From: Actinomycetes bacterium
Lineage (GTDB): Bacteria; Actinomycetota; Actinomycetes; Mycobacteriales; Micromonosporaceae
NCBI GenBank assembly: GCA_021793335.1
Contig: JAJYSW010000042.1
Location: forward strand, 1 to 17,355
Direction: 5' to 3'
Length of the DNA: 17,355 nucleotides
A model generated the notes under the pieces. The model had not been told where the DNA came from. It did not search any database and saw only the letters and a program-made list of their open reading frames with translations. The position numbers and the translations under genes are program-made. Below, one piece after another: positions 7,008 to 13,686 of the stretch. How positions within the stretch are numbered: position 1 is the stretch's first letter; each line of letters opens with the position of its first letter.

Positions 7008-8606
7008 TCAGTCTTCGAGCGTGACCGCGTTCGCCGCGACGGCGCCCACGGTCTCCTTGATCCGACCGAGCACCTCGGCCGGGACCGGAGCGTCGGTGGC
7101 CATCACCATGAACGCGTCGCCGCCGGCGGCCTTCCGGGCCACCTGCATCGCGGCGATGTTGATGCCCAGATCGCCCAGCGTCCCACCGATGAGCCCGACC
7201 ACACCCGGTCGGTCGGTGTACCGCAGGAACAGCAGCGACCCCTCGGCGTCGATGTCGATCTCGAAACCGTCCACCTGCGTGAGCTTGCGCGTCTCCTGCG
7301 GGATGGGGCTCAGCGTGCCCGACACCGTCAGCGTCGTGCCGTCCACGAGCGCACCGCGCAAGGTGACCAAGGTCTGGAACTCCGCCGACTCCGGCGAGGT
7401 GTACAGACCCACCTCGACACCTCGCTGCTCGGCGACCAGCGGCGCATTCACATACGTGACCGAATCGGCCACCCTCGCGAACAGGCCCTTGGAGGCGGCC
7501 AACTGCAACACCGAGACATCGTTGCGGACCACGTCGCCGCGGACCTCGACCGTCACGGATTGGACGGCGCTGTCGGCCAGCGCGGTGAAGGTCTTGCCGA
7601 GGCGCTCGGCCAACGGCAGCAGCGGACGCACGTCCTCGGCGACGACACCGCCGGCCTGGACGTTCGCCGCATCGGGCACGAACTCCCCCGACAGCGCGAG
7701 CTTGACGCTCCTGGCCACGGCCAGGCCGGCGTTGTCCTGGGCTTCACGAGTGGAAGCGCCCAGGTGCGGCGTGGCCACGACGTTGTCGAGTCCGAACAGC
7801 GGCGAGTCGGTGCACGGCTCGGACTCGAACACGTCGATGCCCGCGCCGGCGACACGACCGTCCTGGAGCGCCGCCACCAGGGCTGCCTCGTCGATCAGGC
7901 CGCCGCGCGCGGCGTTGACGATCCGCACCCCGGGCTTGACCTTGCCGAACGCCTCCTCGCCCAGAAGCCCGATGGTCTCGGGCGTCCTCGGCAGGTGGAT
8001 CGTGATGAAATCCGCGGCGGCCAGCAGCTCATCGAGGCCGACGAGCTTGACCCCCAGCTTCGCGGCCTGCGAAGGCTGCGCATACGGGTCGTAGGCGATG
8101 ACGTTCATGTCGAATGCCTGCATGCGCGTGGTGACCAGTTGGCCGATCTTGCCGAAACCGATGACGCCCAGCGTCTTGCCCTGGATCTCGACACCGGTGA
8201 ACTTCTTGCGGTCCCAGCGGCCCGCGCGCAGCGAGGCGTCGGCGCGCGCGGTGTGGCGGGCGCAGGCCAGCAGCAGCGCGATGGCCTGCTCGGCGGCGGA
8301 GACGATGTTGGAGGTCGGCGCATTGACGACCATGACGCCGCGCTGGGTGGCGGCCGGCAGATCGACGTTGTCGAGTCCGACGCCCGCGCGCGCGACGACT
8401 TTGAGCTTGGGCGCGGATTCCAAGGCGGCGGCGTCGATCGTGGTGGCCGAGCGGATGATGACGGCATCGGCGTCAGCGAGCGCGGCGTGGAGAGAGCTGA
8501 CGTCCGTTCCGTCGATCTCCCGGACGTCGAAGTCTCCGGAGAGCACTTCGACCGCTGCGGGCGCGAGTGGGTCTGCTACCACCACGACGGGTTTCGGTTC
8601 GGTCAT
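7008..8606 (-). CDS. serA: D-3-phosphoglycerate dehydrogenase
   Basis: Oxidises 3-phosphoglycerate to 3-phosphohydroxypyruvate with NAD, the first step of serine synthesis. The 532-aa protein matches the long (type I) form of actinobacteria: substrate/NAD domains to about residue 310, an intervening ASB domain (about 320-450) and a C-terminal ACT domain (about 458-530, LLFLRYTDRPGVVGLIGGTLGDLGIN) that senses serine. The dinucleotide motif is GFGKIG (150-155) with D173 following the second strand. Catalytic residues are R234 (NAARGGLID), E263 (DVFESEP) and H281 (PHLGAST). The ATG at 8606 is preceded by GCGAGG; the 26 extra in-frame codons upstream (to 8684) have no similarity to the family. 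Followed by two hairpins, upstream of leuB on the same strand. Feedback by serine is expected from the ACT domain, not seen directly. Confidence 0.97.
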   Translation of the reverse strand: MTEPKPVVVVADPLAPAAVEVLSGDFDVREIDGTDVSSLHAALADADAVIIRSATTIDAAALESAPKLKVVARAGVGLDNVDLPAATQRGVMVVNAPTSNIVSAAEQAIALLLACARHTARADASLRAGRWDRKKFTGVEIQGKTLGVIGFGKIGQLVTTRMQAFDMNVIAYDPYAQPSQAAKLGVKLVGLDELLAAADFITIHLPRTPETIGLLGEEAFGKVKPGVRIVNAARGGLIDEAALVAALQDGRVAGAGIDVFESEPCTDSPLFGLDNVVATPHLGASTREAQDNAGLAVARSVKLALSGEFVPDAANVQAGGVVAEDVRPLLPLAERLGKTFTALADSAVQSVTVEVRGDVVRNDVSVLQLAASKGLFARVADSVTYVNAPLVAEQRGVEVGLYTSPESAEFQTLVTLRGALVDGTTLTVSGTLSPIPQETRKLTQVDGFEIDIDAEGSLLFLRYTDRPGVVGLIGGTLGDLGINIAAMQVARKAAGGDAFMVMATDAPVPAEVLGRIKETVGAVAANAVTLED

Positions 8607-8904
8607 GGATACCTCGCAAAGGTAAGAAGAGACGGAGGACCGGGCGCGGCGCTGCGTCGTCGCGGCCAATCGTATGCCGATCACGTCGACAACTCATCAC
8701 CGACCTGGGCCGGTCCGGATCGTGGAACCCGGTGGGCCAGGGCCGTTGCCGGAAGCGGGCCTGTTCCCCGGGCCCGGCGGGCGAAGGAACAGGACGCATC
8801 TCACAATCCGGATGCGACCCGAAACACACTGTTCCACCGGCACGCGCCTGCGAACGCCGCGGTCTTGAGCGGTCCTCGGCGACCGGTGCGGCGACGGCCG
8901 ACGA
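8607..8904. other. Intergenic region between recX and serA
   Basis: About 300 bp with no convincing gene or RNA. Near serA there is TTGTCG (8687-8692) and TACGAT (8669-8674) on the minus strand with a 12-bp spacer; this resembles the RecA-NDp promoter layout but is one base too long, and is otherwise a weak -10 for serA. A dyad CTGTTCC ... GGAACAG (8761-8767 and 8786-8792) with an inner CCCG/CGGG core could be the recX-side terminator, although no U-run follows it. Confidence 0.4.
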
Positions 8905-9444
8905 TCACTCGAAGTGGGCCTCCTCGTCGAGCAGTTCCGCCGCCTCGGCATCGATCTCGCTCATGACCTGTTTGACCACCGGGATCGCGATCCCGGCGCC
9001 GTAGCCCCTGCGGGCCAGCATGCCCACCAATCGGCGCATCACCGCCTCCGCCGGCTGCCCCGACATGCTCCGGCAGCGTCTCCTGGCCAGTTCCAGGGCG
9101 GCCGCGCGTTCGTCCTCGTCGCTCACCGCCTCCACGGCCGCGTCGACGAATGCCGCGTCCACGCCCTTGCGTCGCAGCTCCCCCGCCAAGGCCCGCTTCG
9201 ACAGGCCACGGCTGCGGTGACGCGAATCGACCCACGCGCGAGCGAACACCTCGTCGTCGATCATTCCGACTTCGGCGTACCGGTCGAGGACCTCGGCGAT
9301 GACCTCCTCGGCGAAGCCTTTGCGGCGCATCGAGTCGCCGAGCTCGGCCTTTGTCCGAGGCCGCCCCGACAGCAGGCGCAGACAGTACTGCCGGGCGGCC
9401 TCGGGGTCATTCGGCTCAGAAGTCGACCGGGGCTTCTGCTTCAC
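8905..9444 (-). CDS. recX: RecX, RecA regulatory protein
   Basis: Binds RecA filaments and modulates their recombinase and coprotease activity; cytosolic. The 179-aa product is almost all helical with the RecX three-helix repeats: ARQYCLRLLSGRPRTKAELGDSMRRKGF, then IDDEVFARAWVDSRHRSRGLSKRALAGELRRKGV, then a third repeat ending RRLVGMLARRGYGAGIAIPVVKQV. Only the two first signatures are diagnostic, the rest is consistent in length and charge. The GTG at 9444 overlaps the recA 3' end by 29 nt and has GAGG upstream at a usable distance; this overlap implies co-transcription and coupling with recA, the usual arrangement in actinobacteria. The in-frame extension toward 9582 lies inside recA and is rejected. 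Confidence 0.92.
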   Translation of the reverse strand: MKQKPRSTSEPNDPEAARQYCLRLLSGRPRTKAELGDSMRRKGFAEEVIAEVLDRYAEVGMIDDEVFARAWVDSRHRSRGLSKRALAGELRRKGVDAAFVDAAVEAVSDEDERAAALELARRRCRSMSGQPAEAVMRRLVGMLARRGYGAGIAIPVVKQVMSEIDAEAAELLDEEAHFE

Positions 9445-10468
9445 CCTCGACCTCACCGGAAACGTCCGCACCGGCGTCGACGCCGAGCTTCTCCAAGATC
9501 TTCTTCTCGATCTCAAGGGCCAGGTCCGGGTTCTCCTTGAGATTGAGCCGGACCTTCTCCTTGCCTTGGCCCAGTTGCTCACCGTCGTAGGTGTACCAGG
9601 CGCCGGACTTCTTGACGATCCCGTGCTCGACGCCCATGTCGATCAGCGAGCCCTCCTTGGAGATGCCCTGCCCGTAGAGGATGTCGAACTCGGCCTGCCG
9701 GAACGGCGAACCGACCTTGTTCTTCACGACCTTGACGCGGGTGCGGTTCCCGACGGCCTCACCGCCGTCCTTGAGTGTCTCGATCCGCCGGATGTCCAAA
9801 CGGACCGAGGCGTAGAACTTCAGCGCCCGGCCGCCCGAGGTGGTCTCGGGCGACCCGAACATGACGCCGACCTTCTCGCGCAGCTGGTTGATGAAGATCA
9901 TGCTGGTGCCGGTGTTGTTCAGGCCGCCGGTGATCTTGCGCAGCGCCTGGCTCATGAGCCGGGCCTGGAGACCGACGTGGGAATCGCCCATCTCGCCCTC
10001 GATCTCGGCGCGCGGCACCAATGCGGCCACGGAGTCGACGACGATGAGGTCGACCGCTCCCGAGCGGACCAGCATGTCGGCGATCTCAAGTGCCTGTTCA
10101 CCGGTGTCGGGCTGGCTGACCAGGAGGGCGTCGACGTCCACGCCGATCGCTTCGGCGTAGGTCGGGTCGAGCGCGTGCTCGGCGTCGATCATCGCCGCGA
10201 TGCCGCCCGATGCCTGCACGTTCGCCATGGCGTGGAGGGCCAGGCTCGTCTTCCCGCTGGACTCCGGTCCGTAGATCTCCACGATGCGGCCCTGCGGCAG
10301 ACCACCGACGCCGAGTGCGACGTCCAAGGCGATCGAACCGGTCGGGATGGTCCTGATGTTCTGCTTGGGTTTCTCGCCCAAGCGCATGACCGAGCCCTTG
10401 CCGAACTGCTTGTCGATCTGGGCCAGTGCGAGGTCGAGCGCCTTGCCCTTGTCCTGCGGGTTGGCCAT
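9416..10468 (-). CDS. recA: Recombinase A
   Basis: ATP-dependent DNA strand-exchange protein of homologous recombination and the coprotease that triggers LexA self-cleavage. The 350-aa protein has Walker A GPESSGKT (67-74), Walker B LIVVD (141-145), the loop-1 region VPRAEIEGEMGDSHVG, loop-2 FINQLREKVGVMFGSPETTSGG, and an acidic C-terminal tail (EVEGEAEAPVDF). No intein interrupts it, unlike some mycobacterial recA genes. The ATG at 10468 is chosen because AAGGGG lies 4 nt upstream and MANPQDKGKALDLALAQIDKQFGKGS matches usual RecA starts. An in-frame ATG at 10498 (MAKQTASRGG) falls at the predicted transcription start, and a TTG at 10528 lies inside the promoter. Shares a transcript with recX. 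Confidence 0.97.
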   Translation of the reverse strand: MANPQDKGKALDLALAQIDKQFGKGSVMRLGEKPKQNIRTIPTGSIALDVALGVGGLPQGRIVEIYGPESSGKTSLALHAMANVQASGGIAAMIDAEHALDPTYAEAIGVDVDALLVSQPDTGEQALEIADMLVRSGAVDLIVVDSVAALVPRAEIEGEMGDSHVGLQARLMSQALRKITGGLNNTGTSMIFINQLREKVGVMFGSPETTSGGRALKFYASVRLDIRRIETLKDGGEAVGNRTRVKVVKNKVGSPFRQAEFDILYGQGISKEGSLIDMGVEHGIVKKSGAWYTYDGEQLGQGKEKVRLNLKENPDLALEIEKKILEKLGVDAGADVSGEVEGEAEAPVDF

Positions 10469-10505
10469 GCCGCCCCTTGATGCTGTTTGCTTCGCCATGT
10501 CGAAT

Positions 10506-10528
10506 ACGGTAGTCCCTTCGTCCGACAA
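10506..10528 (-). promoter_or_regulatory. RecA-NDp type (LexA-independent) recA promoter
   Basis: Reading the minus strand: TTGTCGGAC, eight bases, then TACCGT. The consensus described for LexA/RecA-independent damage promoters of actinobacteria (RecA-NDp, served by PafBC in mycobacteria) is tTGTCRgtg-N8-TAnnnT. This site matches TTGTCRG and TAnnnT with exactly N8; only the last two bases of the first block differ. The transcription start would fall near 10498-10500. An imperfectly symmetric GTCCGA / TCGGAC dyad (10520-10525 and 10531-10536) overlaps the upstream element. Match to consensus is seen; activity and PafBC dependence are inferred. Confidence 0.65.
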
Positions 10529-10541
10529 CCTCGGACAACGG

Positions 10542-10555
10542 CCTGTTCGAACAGG
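10542..10555. promoter_or_regulatory. 14-bp palindrome upstream of recA promoter
   Basis: CCTGTTCGAACAGG is a perfect palindrome 13 bp upstream of the NDp element. The usual Gram-positive LexA box is GAAC-N4-GTTC; here the half-sites are GTTC directly followed by GAAC, the reverse order with no spacer. It may bind a different regulator or be a variant LexA site. Function unknown. Confidence 0.45.
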
Positions 10556-10594
10556 GTGCCTCTCGCCGAGTTCGCGGGCCCGGGCCTGGGCGGA

Positions 10595-10798
10595 TCAGCG
10601 GACGAGGCGGTCGGGGACGCGGTCGGGCCAAGTGCGGCAGACGGCGATCCATACGGTCTTCGCGTCCTCGCCCGCGGCGAGCGCCTGGTCGACGGTGCGG
10701 CCGCCGAGCATGCCGATGGAGTGGTCGGAGGCGACGCTGCGGGCGTATCCGGCTCCGAAGGTCTCGTCCATGCGCTCCCAGAAATCACTGAGCTTCAT
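10595..10798 (-). CDS. DUF3046 family protein
   Basis: A 67-aa cytosolic protein starting MKLSDFWERMDETFG and containing GGRTVDQALAAGEDAKTVWIAVCRTW, the pattern of the DUF3046 family found next to recA in many actinobacteria. Its biochemical role is not known. The ATG at 10798 is where family similarity begins; the longer in-frame reading from 10819 adds seven residues without support. There is no good Shine-Dalgarno, but TACCGT ends 7 nt before the ATG, so a leaderless mRNA is possible. Same strand as recA, 126 nt upstream of it, with the recA promoter in between, so readthrough into recA is possible but not required. Confidence 0.88.
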   Translation of the reverse strand: MKLSDFWERMDETFGAGYARSVASDHSIGMLGGRTVDQALAAGEDAKTVWIAVCRTWPDRVPDRLVR

Positions 10799-10823
10799 CG
10801 TCTCTACGGTAGGCGACACACTG

Positions 10824-10839
10824 GCCTGCGATCACAGGC
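10824..10839. promoter_or_regulatory. Possible operator of the TetR-type regulator
   Basis: GCCTG and CAGGC flank CGATCA, 18 nt before the regulator's GTG and in the 59-bp divergent gap. Position and symmetry suit an autoregulatory site. It does not match the corynebacterial AcnR motif CAGNAC-N3-CGTACTG, so the link is only positional. Confidence 0.3.
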
Positions 10840-10857
10840 GGATGGCAAGATTGCCGC

Positions 10858-11430
10858 GTGCCTCGTGTCAGCCAAGAACACCTCGATTCGCGTCGCCAGC
10901 AGATCCTGGACGGCGCTCGCTCCTGTTTCGCCCGTTTCGGGTATGAGGGTGCCACGGTGCGGCGTCTTGAGGAGGCCACCGGGCTCTCGCGTGGTGCGAT
11001 CTTCCATCATTTCCGCGATAAGGACGCCTTGTTCCTGGCCGTGGCCTCGGCCGACTGGGCCGAGATGGCCGCGACGGTCGCCGAGCGCGGCCTGGTGGGG
11101 GTGATGCAGGATCTCACCGCCGCCGCCGACAAACCGGAGACCGCGGGCTGGTTCGGGACGCAGTTGGAGGTGGCGCGGCGCCTGCGCACTGATCCTGAGT
11201 TCGCGGCGGCGTGGGGCCGACGCCGCGAGGCGATCGCCGAGGCCAGCCGCGAACGGCTGGAGCACCAGCGAGAGCTGGGGGTCTTGCGCACCGATGTCGA
11301 TATCGAGGTGCTGGCGGGCTTCTTGCAGCTGGTCTACGACGGCTTGACCCGTTATCTGGCCACCGGCCGGGAGGATCTCGATATTCCGCGCATCCTGCGG
11401 CTGGTCGAGGACGCCGTGCGGCGGCACTAG
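10858..11430 (+). CDS. TetR-family regulator, AcnR-like
   Basis: DNA-binding repressor, 190 aa. The N-terminal helix-turn-helix (about residues 12-58: RRQQILDGARSCFARFGYEGATVRRLEEATGLSRGAIFHHF in segments) and the following DKDALFLAVASADWA closely resemble AcnR of Corynebacterium, which represses the aconitase gene and binds citrate/Mg. Shared pieces are EGATVRRLEEATG, SRGAIFHHF and LRTDVDIEVL. The C-terminal ligand domain (60-190) contains GWFGTQLEVARRLRTDPEF and a terminal helix LVEDAVRRH. The GTG at 10858 has no Shine-Dalgarno. No aconitase gene is in the window, so if it is AcnR it acts in trans or its partner lies elsewhere. Other TetR subfamilies cannot be excluded, hence no symbol. Confidence 0.85.
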   Translation: MPRVSQEHLDSRRQQILDGARSCFARFGYEGATVRRLEEATGLSRGAIFHHFRDKDALFLAVASADWAEMAATVAERGLVGVMQDLTAAADKPETAGWFGTQLEVARRLRTDPEFAAAWGRRREAIAEASRERLEHQRELGVLRTDVDIEVLAGFLQLVYDGLTRYLATGREDLDIPRILRLVEDAVRRH

Positions 11431-11477
11431 GGGTCGTTCACGAGCTCGGGTGAGGTGGTCTCCCAGCTTGAACAGGC

Positions 11478-13532
11478 CTAGCAGGCGGGGAGTTCCCCGG
11501 TGGAGTTGAGGTCGCCCGCGTCGATGATCACCCACACGAAGGGTATGTAGGCGTGCGAATCGCCGTATTCGATCTGGATCATCAGGGATGAGGCCTCCTT
11601 GCCGGGGTGGTAGTCCCAGGGGCCGTCCACCTCTTCGCCGCGCGGGGTGATGAGTTCGGCGCTGCCGTAGCAGGTGAGTTCGAATATCTCACCGACCGCT
11701 GCGAAACCGGCGACGTCGCCGCCGCCGTCGACCGTGCTGCGGATGCCGGGTTCGCCTCCCTGTTCTCGGCAGTAGGTGCGCGTCTGGGGGCAGTCCCAGT
11801 ACACCTCGCCGTAGACCGTGTCGGTCGAGACGGATCGGGTGATCGGTTCGGCGCTCTGGTCGGGGCCGTAGAGCTCGATCGTATAAGTGTCGGAGGCGTA
11901 CAGAGATTCGAGGACGATCTCGCCGCAGTCGCGGTCGTCCCACGAGGCGGTCATCGTGGTGCCGGTGGCACGGGCCGAGCAGTGCTCGAAGTCCTCGGGC
12001 GCGTCGGTGACGACGGTGATCGAGGTGGCGGTCGTCCGGACGTCGATGATCGAGACTGCGCCCCAGTCGGCCGGGATGTCGTCTTCGGCCGGTTCCTCGC
12101 TGCTCGCGCCGGGCGACGGGCTCGTGGAGCCGGGTTCGCCGCTGGAGGCCTCGGCGCCCTCGGAGACCGTGGTGCCATCAGGGTCCCGGCCCCCGTGGGC
12201 GTAAATGAGCAGGGCACCTGCGGTGATCACCGCGATGGCCAGCGCGATGCCGCCGAGCAGCAGTGCCCTCCCGCGCCGTTTCGGCGGCGGGGCCTGCTGG
12301 AGCGGCAATGGCCTCGTGGCTTGGAGCGGTGGCGTCGCCGGGAATGCCGCGGGGGTGAAGGCCGGTGCGGGGTTCACGGCGGGGGGCGTGGCCTGCATCG
12401 GGGTGGCGATCGGCGGCATCGGGGACGCGGGCGGGGTGGCCGGCGGGGTCGGCGCCGTGGCCGCGCCTTCGCTCACCACCAGTTCGGGCTGTTCGATGAG
12501 CGTCGGGGCGATGCCGATCTCATGGTGGAGCATCGTCGTGGCCAGGGGCATTCGGCTCGCGCCGCCGACCATGAAGATGCCCGCCAGTTGACCGGGCGCT
12601 CTTCCGGCTTCGCGGATGGCGGCCTTCGTGACGGTCACCGCCTGTGCCAGCAGGGGGCGTGCCAGCAGCTCCAGCTCCGAGCGCGTCAAGAGTTCTTCGG
12701 TCGCGAAACCGGGGACCACGATGTCGGTGGTCACCGTTCGGGAGAGTCGTTCTTTCGCGTCCCGTATCTCGTCGTAGAGCGCGAAGCGCAGTCGTCGCCG
12801 TTCGGCGTCGGAGTTCGGGTCGAGCAGTGCCCGCCAGCGTTCGGCGAGGTCTTCGGAGGCCGCGTAGCGTCCGCCGAGGTATTCGACGAGCGCCTGGTCG
12901 AGGTAGTGGCCGCCGATCCGGTCTGATCCGTCGACGGCGAGCACCTCGTAGCCGGTATCGGTTCTGGCGACCACGCTGGCGTCGAAGGTGCCCGCTCCGA
13001 GGTCGAAGACGACTGCGGCCTGTCCGAGAGGCAGCTCGTGGCCGAGGATCTCGACGAAGTAGCGTGCGGCGGCCACCGGTTCCGGCAGGAGTGCGGGAGC
13101 GGGGGCGCCTGCCGAGGCGGCGGCGTCTTCGATGATGTGGCGGCGTGCGGGCCCCCACCCGGCGGGCACGGTGACGGTGACCTGTCGGGGCGGGCCCGCG
13201 GCCTGCACGCATTCGCGTAGGACGCGGCCGATCACGGCCGCGACGGCGTCGCGGATGGGGATTTCGCTGTCGCCCAAGAGGAGCGAGGGGGCGTCGATTT
13301 GGAGTTTGGGGTTGCGTTCGTAGCGGTCGGGATGGCGGCGGCCTGCACGGGCGGCGTCGCGGCCCACCATGACCGATGCATCGTGGTCGAGATATATCCC
13401 TGATGGCAGCAGAGGGCCGCCTTCGAAGAGCAGCTGGTGACGCCTGCCGTCGGCGCGCAGAACGGTCGCGACGGTGTTATGAGTGCCGAAATCGATGCCG
13501 AGGGCCGCGGCGGTTCGCTGAGCAGTGTCCAT
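11478..13532 (-). CDS. Transmembrane Hsp70-family protein with extracellular C-terminal domain
   Basis: The 684-aa protein starts with an Hsp70/actin-fold ATPase (about 10-358): phosphate loop 1 GIDFGTHNT (12-20), phosphate 2 VVFDLGAGTFD (174-184), GSDRIGGHYLD, and the adenosine motif FMVGGASRMPL (320-330). The normal peptide-binding domain is missing. Instead there is a Pro/Ala/Thr-rich linker (360-417), a basic stop PKRRGR, one transmembrane helix (about 423-445), a Ser/Glu/Pro linker (450-488), then an outer region with a fibronectin-III-like part (about 490-570) and a terminal part ending ELPAC. Six Cys (518, 536, 581, 588, 621, 684) lie outside, as expected for disulfides. Start ATG has GGAAAG 6 nt upstream. 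It converges on the TetR-type gene. The layout is that of a receptor with ATPase inside, but its ligand and partner are unknown; a chaperone role for the outer part is unlikely. Confidence 0.88.
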   Translation of the reverse strand: MDTAQRTAAALGIDFGTHNTVATVLRADGRRHQLLFEGGPLLPSGIYLDHDASVMVGRDAARAGRRHPDRYERNPKLQIDAPSLLLGDSEIPIRDAVAAVIGRVLRECVQAAGPPRQVTVTVPAGWGPARRHIIEDAAASAGAPAPALLPEPVAAARYFVEILGHELPLGQAAVVFDLGAGTFDASVVARTDTGYEVLAVDGSDRIGGHYLDQALVEYLGGRYAASEDLAERWRALLDPNSDAERRRLRFALYDEIRDAKERLSRTVTTDIVVPGFATEELLTRSELELLARPLLAQAVTVTKAAIREAGRAPGQLAGIFMVGGASRMPLATTMLHHEIGIAPTLIEQPELVVSEGAATAPTPPATPPASPMPPIATPMQATPPAVNPAPAFTPAAFPATPPLQATRPLPLQQAPPPKRRGRALLLGGIALAIAVITAGALLIYAHGGRDPDGTTVSEGAEASSGEPGSTSPSPGASSEEPAEDDIPADWGAVSIIDVRTTATSITVVTDAPEDFEHCSARATGTTMTASWDDRDCGEIVLESLYASDTYTIELYGPDQSAEPITRSVSTDTVYGEVYWDCPQTRTYCREQGGEPGIRSTVDGGGDVAGFAAVGEIFELTCYGSAELITPRGEEVDGPWDYHPGKEASSLMIQIEYGDSHAYIPFVWVIIDAGDLNSTGELPAC

Positions 13533-13624
13533 TCACAGCTTTCCGAGGGGGTGGGCGGGAATGGAGCCCAGCCTACTCGGTCGGCGCGATCACGGTATCG
13601 GCGATGATCGGCCGCAGAGGAACG

Positions 13625-13663
13625 CCGGCGGCGCCGAGGAGCAGGGCTCCTCGGCGCCGCCGG
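13625..13663 (-). terminator. Strong terminator of the DEAD-box helicase gene
   Basis: 18-bp perfect inverted repeat (CCGGCGGCGCCGAGGAGC and its complement) with a 3-nt loop, starting 23 nt after the helicase stop. The minus-strand 3' flank is CGTTCCTCT, a modest U-rich run. It also lies 92 nt upstream of the Hsp70-family start, so it shields that gene from readthrough. Confidence 0.8.
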
Positions 13664-13686
13664 ACAAACGATGTCATGCGATGGCG

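Noticed and set aside
6199..8094. 631-codon plus-strand open frame opposite leuB and serA
   Set aside because: Translation is Ser/Thr/Arg-rich with no recognisable domain, as expected for the shadow of two well-supported minus-strand enzymes.
8669..8692. RecA-NDp promoter at serA (TTGTCG ... TACGAT)
   Set aside because: Spacing is 12 bases from TTGTCG to TACGAT instead of 11, and there is no reason for damage control of serA; treated as a possible ordinary -10 only.
10542..10555. Classical Gram-positive LexA box
   Set aside because: Half-sites are in reverse order and without the four-base spacer; kept as an unexplained palindrome.
11607..12926. 439-codon plus-strand open frame opposite the Hsp70-type gene
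   Set aside because: Arg/Gly-rich shadow; codon third-position GC favours the minus strand, which has full Hsp70 motifs.
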